In this document: piece by piece, positions 25,601 through 35,698 of the stretch | How positions within the stretch are numbered: position 1 is the stretch's first letter | Layout: every line of letters begins with the position of its first letter | Source of the DNA: Mycobacterium kiyosense | GTDB lineage: Bacteria > Actinomycetota > Actinomycetes > Mycobacteriales > Mycobacteriaceae | Assembly (NCBI GenBank): GCA_021654635.1 | Contig: AP025179.1 | Coordinates: forward strand, 4,216,001-4,280,000 | Reading direction: 5' to 3' | Length of the DNA: 64,000 bases | Translations under genes and position numbers: made by a program | Notes under the pieces: generated by a model | Told to the model about the DNA's origin: nothing | The model's input: the letters and a program-made list of their open reading frames with translations, nothing else | The model's database searches: none

Positions 25601-26491
25601 TCAGCGCTCACCCAGGTATTGCAGCGCAGCAATCCCCTCGCGGGTCAGATTGCTCAATTGAGCCAGCAGTGCCTGCTTTTCAGCTTCCAGCGCCGGCCCG
25701 CCGGCTTGGTTGTCCTTCGCCTGCTGCAGTGCAACTGCGAACTCGTTCATGATCCGGGCCGCGGCGGCTTGCTCCGCCCATTCGGCGTTGATCTGGCATC
25801 CGACCAACCAGGCACCGTCGAGCTGTACTGCGATCGTTCGGGGTTCAGCGGGCGCACCGCCGGCTTTGCGGGCTGCGGCCGCCGATGCCAGCGCAGTGGA
25901 CAACCGGTTGGCTTGATCGCAGGCCGCGTACACATCCTCCCGGAATCGGGCCAGCGGTCTCGGCGGGTCGCGGTAGTCGTCCAGCGGCCCAACCAAGTCC
26001 TGCAGCGTCGCCGGCTTCGGCGGCGGCTCGTCGCTCGCGGCCTGGCGAGCCTGCTGGTATTGGATATCCAGGGCAGCCCTATAAGCGCCGAAAATGGCCG
26101 TCGGCAGCGCTTGCGCCGGTACCGCATCAGTCCAGTCGTTGCGCAGGTCCAGACGTAGAGGTGTGTGCATTTCGTCGACGGTGAGCGCGACCATCCCTGT
26201 GGTGTCGCGGCCGATCGCCGGTCCGGGCGCCGGCCCGGTGCGCAGGCGGAGGTCCTGCAAGGTGTCGGCGAACGCCGCGGCCGCTGCGGGTGCCAGTCCG
26301 ATTTCGGCCGCGGTCTCCGGCGAGAGGGCGGTGAATGCCTGCAGCGGCGGCGCGACAAAGCGATGCCGCGGCTCGTGCGACTGCCCGGCAGCCTCGTCGA
26401 CTGCATCCGTATCGGCCGCATCCGCGTCTGCCCAAGCCCGAGCCGTCGCGGGATCCACACCTTGCGAGAGGTACTCGTCGTAGGTCCCCAT
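25601..26491 (-). CDS. EspD/EspH-like protein with two YbaB-like domains
   Basis: The 296-residue protein begins with an acidic stretch (DADAADTDAVDEA). A domain at about 100-150 (MVALTVDEMHTPLRLDLRNDW then a helix) and a second at about 219-262 (TIAVQLDGAWLVGCQINAEW then a helix) share the pattern strand-D-strand-W-helix of YbaB/EbfC-type folds. EspD and EspH have one such unit (VSVSTLMDGRIDHVELSARVAW in EspD, from memory). EspD keeps EspA and EspC stable in the cell. Here the first gene of the cassette would supply that role for the EspC- and EspA-like proteins downstream. The length is well above EspD (184). The ATG at 26491 is used; the gap upstream has no other gene. Confidence 0.55.
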   Translation of the reverse strand: MGTYDEYLSQGVDPATARAWADADAADTDAVDEAAGQSHEPRHRFVAPPLQAFTALSPETAAEIGLAPAAAAAFADTLQDLRLRTGPAPGPAIGRDTTGMVALTVDEMHTPLRLDLRNDWTDAVPAQALPTAIFGAYRAALDIQYQQARQAASDEPPPKPATLQDLVGPLDDYRDPPRPLARFREDVYAACDQANRLSTALASAAAARKAGGAPAEPRTIAVQLDGAWLVGCQINAEWAEQAAAARIMNEFAVALQQAKDNQAGGPALEAEKQALLAQLSNLTREGIAALQYLGER

Positions 26492-26856
26492 GGCGCGTTA
26501 GGTTCGCCCGCCCAGGTCACCTGCGCGTTCCGGCTCCAACGGAGTCGACACCATGACCAAAACCCCCAGGTGGATCGCTGTGCGAATAGCGTAACTAGCG
26601 TCACCAACGATAAACAGCGCAGATCTTCGGCGGGGTGGGGGCATCGGCGCGCCCACGGCGATGGCTGTGCGCCGCCGAGGCCCGCCAGAACCCCACATCG
26701 GGCGACTGTGGGCGGGTGTAGCGGTCCCGAATCACGGCACGCTGCGCGGCCCATGCACATCACCAACCGGACGGGCATCCTCGCACCGGTGTCGACCATG
26801 TTGGGTCCGGCACCAGCGGTAGCGGCTTCTCGGAACGGCTCAGCGGCAGAAAGATT
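26492..26856. other. Intergenic gap upstream of the EspD-C-A cassette
   Basis: I see no gene in these 365 bases. The promoter of the EspD-like operon should lie at the left end. Reading frames through it show no recognisable protein. The right end joins the truncated methyltransferase, so this may be scar tissue from a deletion. Confidence 0.4.
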
Positions 26857-27256
26857 CAGCAGAAAGCGATCTCGTCCCACCACAAGTCGACCGGATGTCG
26901 GCTGGTCACCAAGTCAAAAGCATTGTCGGCGAAGGGAAGTGGCCGCTGGGCGCACACGACGACGACCCCCAGCGGATGCAGCAGTTGCGTGGCCAAAGCC
27001 AGATTCGGCGGCCACGACTCGGTCGCCACCATGGCCGGCGGGAAAGGCCCGGCGCGGCCAGAACTTCGCCGCCGCCGGTCTGGATGTCCAGCGCGGACGT
27101 CACCCCCGCTAATCGGTCGCGCAGCAACCTCTGGTAGCCCCAGGACGGGCGCTGCTCGGTGGCCCTGCCGTCGAGCCAGGAGAAATCCCAGCCGTCTACC
27201 GATACCGCATCAGCCTCTGCAACCAGCTGGTCGAATCTCTTTCGCAACCCTTCCAT
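26857..27256 (-). pseudogene. Remnant of a SAM-dependent methyltransferase
   Basis: The first about 70 residues (RKRFDQLVAEADAV, WDFSWLDGRATEQRPSWGYQ, ALDIQTGGGEVLA) match the start of a common mycobacterial methyltransferase family with a glycine-rich SAM site. The frame then changes: a second frame carries on with PPAMVATESWPPNLALATQL, VVVVCAQRPL and HPVDLWWDEIAF, and stops with TGA at 26857. One missing base near 27075-27090 explains the shift, but the protein also ends before its C-terminal half (normally about 250 residues). So the gene is truncated even after correction. It marks the edge between the ESX accessory region and the regulators to the right. Confidence 0.7.
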
Positions 27257-27406
27257 CTTCGACTACGTACTCCACAAAGGCGAAGCGCACCATACTGATA
27301 CACCACAGTGACGATGTCTCAGCGCCGCTGAACCGTCACGACAGTCCACGCGGTAACCTGATTCTCAAAGCGTCGTCGCAGCGCTCTCGCAGAGGAGAAT
27401 CCGCCC

Positions 27407-28441
27407 ATGGCCGACCCCACCGACGAAGCCGAAGTCACCCGCGCCGACCGCTTCATCAAGACCGCCGTCGAGATTCTGGGCGAAACCGGACGCACCGACT
27501 TCACCGTCCAGGAGGTGGTCGCCCGCTCCAAGACCTCACTGCGCGCCTTCTACCAGCACTTCGCCAGCAAGGACGAACTCCTGCTGGCTCTGTTCGACCG
27601 GACCATGGCCCAGGCGGCCCAGCAGTGGCGCGCCGAAATCAACGGCCTGGACAGCACCGCGGCGCTCAAGCTGGTCATCGACCGCGTCACCGCACAGCCG
27701 GAATCGACCACCCAGGACAGCCTCAACCGCGCGCTCAGCCTCTACAACCAGCACCTGGCCGAGACGCGGCCGCGCGACTATGCCCGGGTGCTGTCCCCCT
27801 TGCATCGGTTGATGCGCGACATCGTCGGGCAGGGCATCACGGAGGGGCTGTTCGATCCCTCGCTCGATGTCGGGGCGGCATCGGCGATCGCCATGCAGAC
27901 GATCATCGGCGCGATGCGACTGCATTGGTTGGGCACCGAATTGAACGGCACGCCGATCGAGTCCGGCCAGATCTACGACTTCTGCAGCCGCGCGCTGGGC
28001 ATCCGCGACACCGGTGACGATGCATCCGAGGCCACCCTGGCCGAACTGTTTGCCCGAATCGGCCTGCGTCCGGCCAGCGCGCCCGACGGTGAGTTGGCCA
28101 TGACGATGCCGGTCAGCCCGCAGGTGGTCAACACTTCCGGCGCCTTGCAGGGCGGCCTGATCGCCACGCTGGCCGACGTCGCCGGCGGCCAGCTCGGGCT
28201 GGAATACCTGCAGCCCGGTACCGCGATGACAACCTCTGATCTGGTCATCCGCTACCTGCGCCCGATTCGGCACGGATCGGCGCGTGCCGTCCCGAAGGTA
28301 CTGCGCGCCGGTCGGCGCTCACTGGTCATGCAGATCGACATCTTCGGCGACAGCGACAGCGAACTGGCGGCCATCGCGACGGTCAACTTCGCCATCGTCG
28401 GGCACCCGACCGAACCCGAAGGTGCCGCGGGGATTCGCTGA
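27407..28441 (+). CDS. TetR-type regulator fused to a hotdog thioesterase domain
   Basis: The 344-residue protein has a TetR N-terminal DNA-binding domain (about 10-70, helix-turn-helix FTVQEVVARSKTSLRAFYQH), a TetR C-terminal ligand region (to about 200), then a hotdog-fold domain (about 215-335). The hotdog part contains NTSGALQGGLIATLADVAGGQ, where many PaaI-type thioesterases have HGG. The fusion suggests an acyl-CoA or acyl ligand is sensed or hydrolysed by the same protein. Start: ATG at 27407 with GAGGAG upstream. It stands alone between a pseudogene and the RsfA gene. It could control the FadE, FadD and P450 genes to the right, but that is inference. No frameshift is seen at the junction, so the fusion looks real. 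Confidence 0.8.
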   Translation: MADPTDEAEVTRADRFIKTAVEILGETGRTDFTVQEVVARSKTSLRAFYQHFASKDELLLALFDRTMAQAAQQWRAEINGLDSTAALKLVIDRVTAQPESTTQDSLNRALSLYNQHLAETRPRDYARVLSPLHRLMRDIVGQGITEGLFDPSLDVGAASAIAMQTIIGAMRLHWLGTELNGTPIESGQIYDFCSRALGIRDTGDDASEATLAELFARIGLRPASAPDGELAMTMPVSPQVVNTSGALQGGLIATLADVAGGQLGLEYLQPGTAMTTSDLVIRYLRPIRHGSARAVPKVLRAGRRSLVMQIDIFGDSDSELAAIATVNFAIVGHPTEPEGAAGIR

Positions 28442-28825
28442 ACGACCGCCGCGAAACCCCCTATCGCTTACCGCCCGTCATCGCGTGCTGTGCGGATCAT
28501 TCACCGGGATCGTCGGGGTACGCGGTACCACCCTGGGAACTTACGGTTCGAACTGACCGCATTGCACGGCAACGAGATACCCGTCCCGGCGGCGAATCGA
28601 CGCCGAAAGATGCTGCGCCGCAACGCATGAAAGCCGATCATTCGATCGCGGCCGGCTCGCTCCCGCCGCCGACGGCACCAGATTCTGTGAGGCACCTGTC
28701 GGATATGCACAAACGGCCGAATCCGCTGCTGGTCTCTGCTATATAAAAGGCACCACGTTTTGTCCCGGCCCGCAGCTGATATCCATCGGGGAGATATTCC
28801 AGTGCGGCCTCAATGGGGGTGCCTG
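28442..28825. other. Intergenic region upstream of rsfA
   Basis: These 384 bases hold no gene. An AT-rich box (CTATATAAAAGG, 28739-28750) about 75 bases before the rsfA start could be a -10 element. I could not find a clear SigF-type GTTT...GGGTAT pair. Confidence 0.35.
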
Positions 28826-29251
28826 ATGAACATTGGACCATCCGAGTCGTTCTCGATTCCGCTGCCGTTCAGCAGCCGGTTGGCATCGGAGTTGGGTGGC
28901 CCGACGAGCACCTTGCGGGCCACCACGCTGCGCAACGGCTCCGCGGTGGTCGTCCAGGCCGGCGGCGAGGTCGACGCCGCCAACGAACACACCTGGCAGG
29001 GCCTGCTGCGCGAGGCGGCGGCCGTTGCCGTCGCACCCGGCCCCCTGGTGGTCGACGTCAGCGGGCTGGACTTCATGGGTTGCTGCGCGTTCACCGTGTT
29101 GGCCGACGAGGCCGAGCGCTGCCGTCGCCGCGGCATCACGCTGCGCATGGTCAGCGACGACCCGGGACTGGGTCGCATCGTCCACGCTTGCGCACTGAGC
29201 GGCGTACTGCCCGTTCACCCGACGACGGAAGCCGCCTTGGCAGCGGCATAA
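28826..29251 (+). CDS. rsfA: RsfA-like anti-anti-sigma factor (STAS domain)
   Basis: The 141-residue protein is a STAS domain with the GGEVDAANEHTWQGLL strand-helix, the LVVDVSGLDFMGCCAFTVLA strand containing adjacent cysteines, and the HPTTEAALAA end. It closely resembles M. tuberculosis RsfA (Rv1365c), which binds the anti-sigma factor RsbW/UsfX and frees sigma F. That control is redox dependent through its cysteines. In many STAS proteins a phosphorylatable Ser precedes the helix; here the site reads DFMGC, as in RsfA. The ATG at 28826 was chosen because GGGGGTG precedes it. The next gene is the Rv1364c-type regulator on the same strand, the same pairing as in M. tuberculosis. Confidence 0.87.
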   Translation: MNIGPSESFSIPLPFSSRLASELGGPTSTLRATTLRNGSAVVVQAGGEVDAANEHTWQGLLREAAAVAVAPGPLVVDVSGLDFMGCCAFTVLADEAERCRRRGITLRMVSDDPGLGRIVHACALSGVLPVHPTTEAALAAA

Positions 29252-29293
29252 CCCGGGGACCCGCACGGGGGGGTGCCGACGAAATTTTGGTGA

Positions 29294-31354
<2,061 letters not shown>

Positions 31355-31364
31355 TCTTCGACGC

Positions 31365-32600
31365 TCAGCGTGACCGGCCGTGCCGCACCTGGTTGAAGGG
31401 CACGCCGCGGTCGGCGGCGTATTCGCGCGGGAAGTTCAGCACCCGCTCGCCGATGACGTTGCGGGCCATCTCGGTGGTGCCGCCGCCGATGGCGACCGAC
31501 TGCCGCGACAGATAGCGCAGTCCGGCCTGCAGCCCTTCGCCGACCTCTCCGACCACCCCGGCCGCACCGGCGATCGACAGCGCGGTGTCCATCTCCAGCA
31601 TCACCGTCTCGGCGTGGAAAAGCCGGATCAGTGATCCCGCGGCCGGCGGCAAAGCGCCATGGCGGACGTGGTGGGACACGTGGCTGATGAGTTGCTGGGC
31701 GACGGCGCGATGCACCAGCGCCCGGCCGGCCATCTCCTGCACTCGCTCGCTGTCGGACTGCCCGGTCGCGGCCGCGAGATCGTGGTAGTCCACCGGGATG
31801 GTGTGGCCGCCCTCGTTGCCGGAGCCGCTGGCGAATTCCGAACCCTGACCGACCGCGCGCCGCTCGTGGTAGAGCTGCCGCGACGCCACCGCCCATCCGC
31901 CGTTGACCTCGCCGACCACGGCGTCGTCGCCGACGTCCACGCCGTCGAGGAATTCCTCGCAGAACTCGGCGCCGCCGTTGACCTGGGTGATGCGCCGCAG
32001 CGTGATGCCGGGGTGGTGGATCGGCACCAGGAACATGGTCAGCCCGTCGTGCTTGGGTACATCCCAGTCGGTGCGGGCCAGGCAGAGCCCGTAGTCGGCG
32101 GCGAACGCGCTGGTGCTCCAGGTCTTGGCGCCGTTGATCACCCACCGGTCACCTCGGCGTTCGGCCCGGGTGATGACGCCGGCCAGGTCGGATCCACCGC
32201 TGGGTTCGGAGAGCAGTTGCACCAGAATCTCGTCGCCGCGCAGTGCGCCGGCGATGTGCTGTCGCTTCTGCTCCTCGCTGCCGGTGTCCAGCAGGGTGGC
32301 GCAGCAGATCGTGAAGGTGGGCACGTTGAGGATCAGCGGCATCTCGTAGCCGAGGGATTCGACGTTGAATGCGCGCTGGTATTCGGGATCCAGGCCCAGG
32401 CCGCCGTATTCGCGGGGGAAGCAGATACCGGCAAACCCGCCGTCCCACAATCGCTTCTGCAGCTCCCGGGCGCGTTGCCAGGACCGTTCGTCGTCGCGGG
32501 GCGCCGCCGGCGGCGAATCGGGGTCGATGGCGGGCATGTTGGCGGCCAGCCAGGCCCGGGCCCGGACGGCGAATTCGGCGACCGATTCGGCACCTGTCAT
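31365..32600 (-). CDS. Acyl-CoA dehydrogenase (FadE), subunit 1 of a pair
   Basis: The 411-residue protein has the ACAD fold: N-terminal helices (FAVRARAWLA, PREYGGLGLD), the flavin-binding strand block (LLSEPSGGSDLA, WVINGAKTWST) and the C-terminal helical domain ending in IGGGTTEMARNVIGERVLNFPRE. These enzymes use FAD to make a 2,3-double bond in acyl-CoAs. The usual EGT at the catalytic glutamate position reads GGT here, as in many paired mycobacterial FadE subunits. The ATG at 32600 overlaps the stop of the next upstream FadE by four bases, so both are made together, probably as a heteromeric enzyme like those that act on steroid side chains. The substrate is not known. Confidence 0.87.
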   Translation of the reverse strand: MTGAESVAEFAVRARAWLAANMPAIDPDSPPAAPRDDERSWQRARELQKRLWDGGFAGICFPREYGGLGLDPEYQRAFNVESLGYEMPLILNVPTFTICCATLLDTGSEEQKRQHIAGALRGDEILVQLLSEPSGGSDLAGVITRAERRGDRWVINGAKTWSTSAFAADYGLCLARTDWDVPKHDGLTMFLVPIHHPGITLRRITQVNGGAEFCEEFLDGVDVGDDAVVGEVNGGWAVASRQLYHERRAVGQGSEFASGSGNEGGHTIPVDYHDLAAATGQSDSERVQEMAGRALVHRAVAQQLISHVSHHVRHGALPPAAGSLIRLFHAETVMLEMDTALSIAGAAGVVGEVGEGLQAGLRYLSRQSVAIGGGTTEMARNVIGERVLNFPREYAADRGVPFNQVRHGRSR

Positions 32601-33724
32601 CGGCTCTCCATCTGGTAGACCCGCAGGTTGTGTTCCTCGGGGGTGCCGAACATCGCGCGATACAACGTGACTCGCCGCAGGTAGAGGTGCAGGTCGTGCT
32701 CCCAGGTCACCCCGATGCCGCCGTGCATCTGCACACAGCGCTGGACGATCTGGCCGGCCAGTTCGCCCACGTAGGATTTGGCGATGCCGGCCGAGAGTGC
32801 GGCTGTGGGCGCGCCGACCGAGACGTCGGCGACCGCGGCGGCGGTGGTCGCCCGGCAGGCTTCGAGCCACATTTTCATGTCGGCGAACGCGTGTTTGAGC
32901 GCCTGGTAGGACGCCAGCGGACGGCCGAAGGAGTGCCGGTCCAGCGCCCACTGGACGGTGAAGTCGAAGACGGTCTGCAGGATTCCGACGGTTTCGGCGC
33001 AGACCAGCACCTGGGCGATCTGACTCTGCCGCTCGATCAGCGCGGGCGTCTCGGCGGCACTCCCGACCGCGCGGTCACCGTCGATGAGCACGCCGTCGAA
33101 CTCCACTTTGGCGTACTGCTTGACCAGGTCAACGGAGTCCTGCGGCGTGATCCGGACACCTGGTGCGTCCGTGGGCACCAGGTACTGGCAAACCTCGTCC
33201 CCGCTACGCGCGACGACCAACAGAACCGCGCTCTGCGCCGCCGCTTCCACCCGGTCCTTTACGCCGTCGATCCGGAAGCCGCCGTCGGTCTCGGCAACGG
33301 TGACCTGCGGATGCAGCGGCACCCACCCGCGCCGCGGCTCGCAGACCGCCCACGACGCCACCGTCTCGCCCGACATCAGCGCTTCGACCAGCTCGCTGTG
33401 GCGCTCCCGTTCGGCGCAGGCCACCAAGCCGGCGAGCACGGTACTGACCGGGTACAGCGGTCCCGGCGCCACGGTCTTGCCGAGAAATTCGGCGACCATG
33501 GCCAGGTCGGCGAGCCCATCCCCGGAAGCGCTGCCACCGCCGAGTTCCTCGGGAACCAGCAGGGCCGTCCAGCCGAGTTCGGCGGCTCGCCGCCACCAGG
33601 CGGGGTCGAACGACTGTCCCGCGGCGTGCAGTTCCCGGACGTGACGCAAGGACGCTTCTTTGGACAGAAACGCTTGGGTGGTGGAGCTGAAGAGTATCTT
33701 TTCGGGAGAGTCGACAGCGGTCAT
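32597..33724 (-). CDS. Acyl-CoA dehydrogenase (FadE), subunit 2 of a pair
   Basis: The 375-residue protein is shorter and more divergent than its partner. It has PEELGGGSASGDGLADLAMVAE (N-terminal domain), a degenerate middle domain (ASWAVCEPRRGWVPL) and the C-terminal helices (ALDRHSFGRPLASYQALKHAFADM, QRCVQMHGGIGVTWEHDLHLYLRR). In paired FadEs one subunit often lacks a complete flavin or catalytic site; this one has the look of that subunit, though I cannot prove it. Its ATG at 33724 opens the two-gene operon. Upstream is a divergent gap shared with the Mce-associated genes, in which a degenerate copy of the catabolic-cluster motif is present (33859-33877). Confidence 0.85.
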   Translation of the reverse strand: MTAVDSPEKILFSSTTQAFLSKEASLRHVRELHAAGQSFDPAWWRRAAELGWTALLVPEELGGGSASGDGLADLAMVAEFLGKTVAPGPLYPVSTVLAGLVACAERERHSELVEALMSGETVASWAVCEPRRGWVPLHPQVTVAETDGGFRIDGVKDRVEAAAQSAVLLVVARSGDEVCQYLVPTDAPGVRITPQDSVDLVKQYAKVEFDGVLIDGDRAVGSAAETPALIERQSQIAQVLVCAETVGILQTVFDFTVQWALDRHSFGRPLASYQALKHAFADMKMWLEACRATTAAAVADVSVGAPTAALSAGIAKSYVGELAGQIVQRCVQMHGGIGVTWEHDLHLYLRRVTLYRAMFGTPEEHNLRVYQMESR

Positions 33725-33908
33725 GACGACAGCCGGACTTTTCTCGGTTTTCCCGCGCTGGCGCGCCGGGGCTCGGGGGAAAAATTCGGGTGGCTGGTCA
33801 TCCGCCTGATCGGTCCTCGTCGGGGTTCGCTGGCGACTCCGATGTTAGCAATGGGCGATACCGTAAGAGATACCGGAGTTCAGTCGATAATGACGAGCGG
33901 TGGCTGTA

Positions 33909-34796
33909 ATGGCTGACACGACCGACGATGCCGTGCCATCGAAAGCCGACGTGCTGGCGCTTGCCGCGGAGGCCGAAGCCGAGGCAGCCGAGGCCGAAGC
34001 GCTGGCCGCCGCGGCACGCGCCAAGGCCCGCGCGGCCCGGTTGAAGCGCGAGGCGCTCGCCGCCGCCGATCGCGATGACGACGACGAGTACGACGAGTAC
34101 GACGAGTACGACGAGTACGAAGACGACGGCGAAGAAGAGGACGAGTACGAATACGAGTACGAGGACGACTCGGACGAGTACGAAGCAGCCGGCGAGTACG
34201 AGTCCGAGGATTACGACGAGTCGCAGAATTACAGCGAGTCCGAGTCGGCTTCCGAAGCAGCTCCGGCGGTCACACTGTCGCGACGGCAGCGGTTGCGCAA
34301 CGCGATTCGATTGCCGAAGCTGTCCACTGTCGCCGCTGTCGCAGCGGTGCTTCTGACCGTCGTGTTCACGGTTTTCAGCATCCTTTTCGTCTGGTGGCAC
34401 CACCAGGCCACCGACAAACACCATCGCGAAGAGGCGTTCCTCGCCGGCGCGAAGCAGGGCGTGGTCAACATGACCTCGCTGGACTTCAACCGGGCCAAGC
34501 AAGACGTGCAGCGTGTGATCGACAGCTCCACCGGCGAGTTCCGCGACGACTTCCAGCAGCGCGCAACCGATTTCACCAAGGTGGTAGAGCAGTCCAAGGT
34601 GGTGACCGAGGGCACGGTGAACGCGGCAGCCATCGAGTCGATCGACGGGAACACCGCTCACGTGTTGATCTCGGCCACCTCCCGTGTCACCAATTCCGCG
34701 GGCGCAAAGAACGAGCCTCGCACGTGGCGGCTGCGGGTGACCGTGACCGAGGAGGACGGACAGTACAAGATGTCGAAAGTCGAGTTCGTGCCGTGA
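33909..34796 (+). CDS. Mce-associated-type membrane protein with an acidic DEY-repeat head
   Basis: The 295-residue protein has an Ala/Glu-rich coiled-coil-like start (about 10-50). A cytosolic acidic tract with repeated Asp-Glu-Tyr units follows (about 58-115), then a transmembrane helix (about 140-164) and an extracytoplasmic NTF2-like domain typical of Mce-associated (Mam) proteins ([32 protein letters not shown]). Mam proteins stabilise Mce lipid importers. No mce genes are in this window, so it belongs to the orphan Mam class. The ATG at 33909 follows a GTG at 33900 in the same frame; either could be used. The stop overlaps the next gene's GTG, so the two are coupled. Confidence 0.78.
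   Translation: MADTTDDAVPSKADVLALAAEAEAEAAEAEALAAAARAKARAARLKREALAAADRDDDDEYDEYDEYDEYEDDGEEEDEYEYEYEDDSDEYEAAGEYESEDYDESQNYSESESASEAAPAVTLSRRQRLRNAIRLPKLSTVAAVAAVLLTVVFTVFSILFVWWHHQATDKHHREEAFLAGAKQGVVNMTSLDFNRAKQDVQRVIDSSTGEFRDDFQQRATDFTKVVEQSKVVTEGTVNAAAIESIDGNTAHVLISATSRVTNSAGAKNEPRTWRLRVTVTEEDGQYKMSKVEFVP
34083..34121 (+). repeat. In-frame 9-bp coding repeat (Asp-Glu-Tyr)
   Basis: GACGAGTAC is repeated about four times in tandem within the acidic tract of the Mce-associated protein. Such repeats change copy number easily and lengthen or shorten the disordered head. Confidence 0.8.
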
Positions 34797-35686
34797 CCGA
34801 CGACGTGGACGGGATCAACCTGACCAATAAAGGCTCCGGTGCACAGGCCGCCGCGGACGGCGACACCGAGACGGCAGTGATCCAGACGCCGACGAGCGAC
34901 ACACCTGACCCGCACGCCGATGCTGATGCGCACGCCGACGCTGATGCGGACGCCGACGTTGATGCGCACGCCGATGCTGATGCGCACGCCGATGCCCAAT
35001 TCGCCGAGGCGGCCGAGGCGGACGATGCCGCCTGGTCACTGGACGGCGACTTCGCGGACGGACTGGTGGAGCACGGCGTGACAGCGGACGGCCTGGTGGC
35101 TGACGACGCCGAGGGCGTAGCCGCCGACTCGACGGACGTCGACGACTCCGCCGCCGCTGCCAAACCGAAGCGGAACTGGCGCGGACTCTGGCAACGCCAG
35201 ATCACCGTCAAACCCGTTGCCGTGATCCTGACCCTGCTGGTGCTGATCTCCGGCGGCATCGCGACCTGGCTCTACTTCTTGTATTACCGCCCCGACGAGC
35301 AGACCAGCCAGCGCGTCGCGCGGGCAGCGATCAACGCGGCCACCGACGGAACGGTGGCGTTGCTGTCCTACTCACCGGACAGCCTCGACAAGGATTTCGC
35401 CAGCGCGAGGTCGCATCTGTCCGGCGATTTCCTGTCGTACTACGACCAGTTCACCCAGCAGATCATCGGTCCGGCGGCAAAGCAGAAGTCGCTGAAGACC
35501 ACCGCCCGCGTAGTCCGTGCCGCGGTGCAGGAATTGCACCCCACGTCGGCGGTCGTGCTGGTCTTCGTCGATCAGAACACCAGCAGTAAGGAGAGCCCGG
35601 AGCCGTCGATGACCGCCAGCAGCGTGCTGGTGAACCTGGCGCTGCTCGACGGGAAGTGGCTGATCACCAAGTTCACCCCGGTCTGA
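34793..35686 (+). CDS. Mce-associated-type membrane protein with a HADADA-repeat head
   Basis: The 297-residue protein has a long acidic, disordered N terminus with tandem His-Ala-Asp-Ala-Asp-Ala units (about 40-70). A transmembrane helix follows (about 141-164, [20 protein letters not shown]), then an extracytoplasmic domain ([39 protein letters not shown]) of the Mce-associated/NTF2-like type. The GTG at 34793 overlaps the previous stop by four bases. The two adjacent Mam-like proteins share layout (acid head, helix, NTF2-like domain) but differ in the repeat, so they are old paralogues. They may pair in a complex that supports an Mce importer encoded elsewhere. Confidence 0.8.
   Translation: MTDDVDGINLTNKGSGAQAAADGDTETAVIQTPTSDTPDPHADADAHADADADADVDAHADADAHADAQFAEAAEADDAAWSLDGDFADGLVEHGVTADGLVADDAEGVAADSTDVDDSAAAAKPKRNWRGLWQRQITVKPVAVILTLLVLISGGIATWLYFLYYRPDEQTSQRVARAAINAATDGTVALLSYSPDSLDKDFASARSHLSGDFLSYYDQFTQQIIGPAAKQKSLKTTARVVRAAVQELHPTSAVVLVFVDQNTSSKESPEPSMTASSVLVNLALLDGKWLITKFTPV
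34910..34997 (+). repeat. In-frame coding repeat (Asp-Ala / His-Ala units)
   Basis: GATGCTGATGCGCACGCC-like units repeat four to five times with small changes, coding for the acidic HADADA head of the second Mce-associated protein. Confidence 0.75.
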
Positions 35687-35698
35687 GCGCAGCTCGCG

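Noticed and set aside
33859..33877. A sixth full copy of the catabolic operator motif
   Set aside because: Only about 14 of 19 positions agree, so it is kept as a weak candidate and not listed as a feature.
34793..34997. The acidic repeat as a metal-binding His-rich motif
   Set aside because: The His residues are few and regularly spaced among Asp/Ala, with no known metal motif, so a disordered acidic head is the simpler reading.
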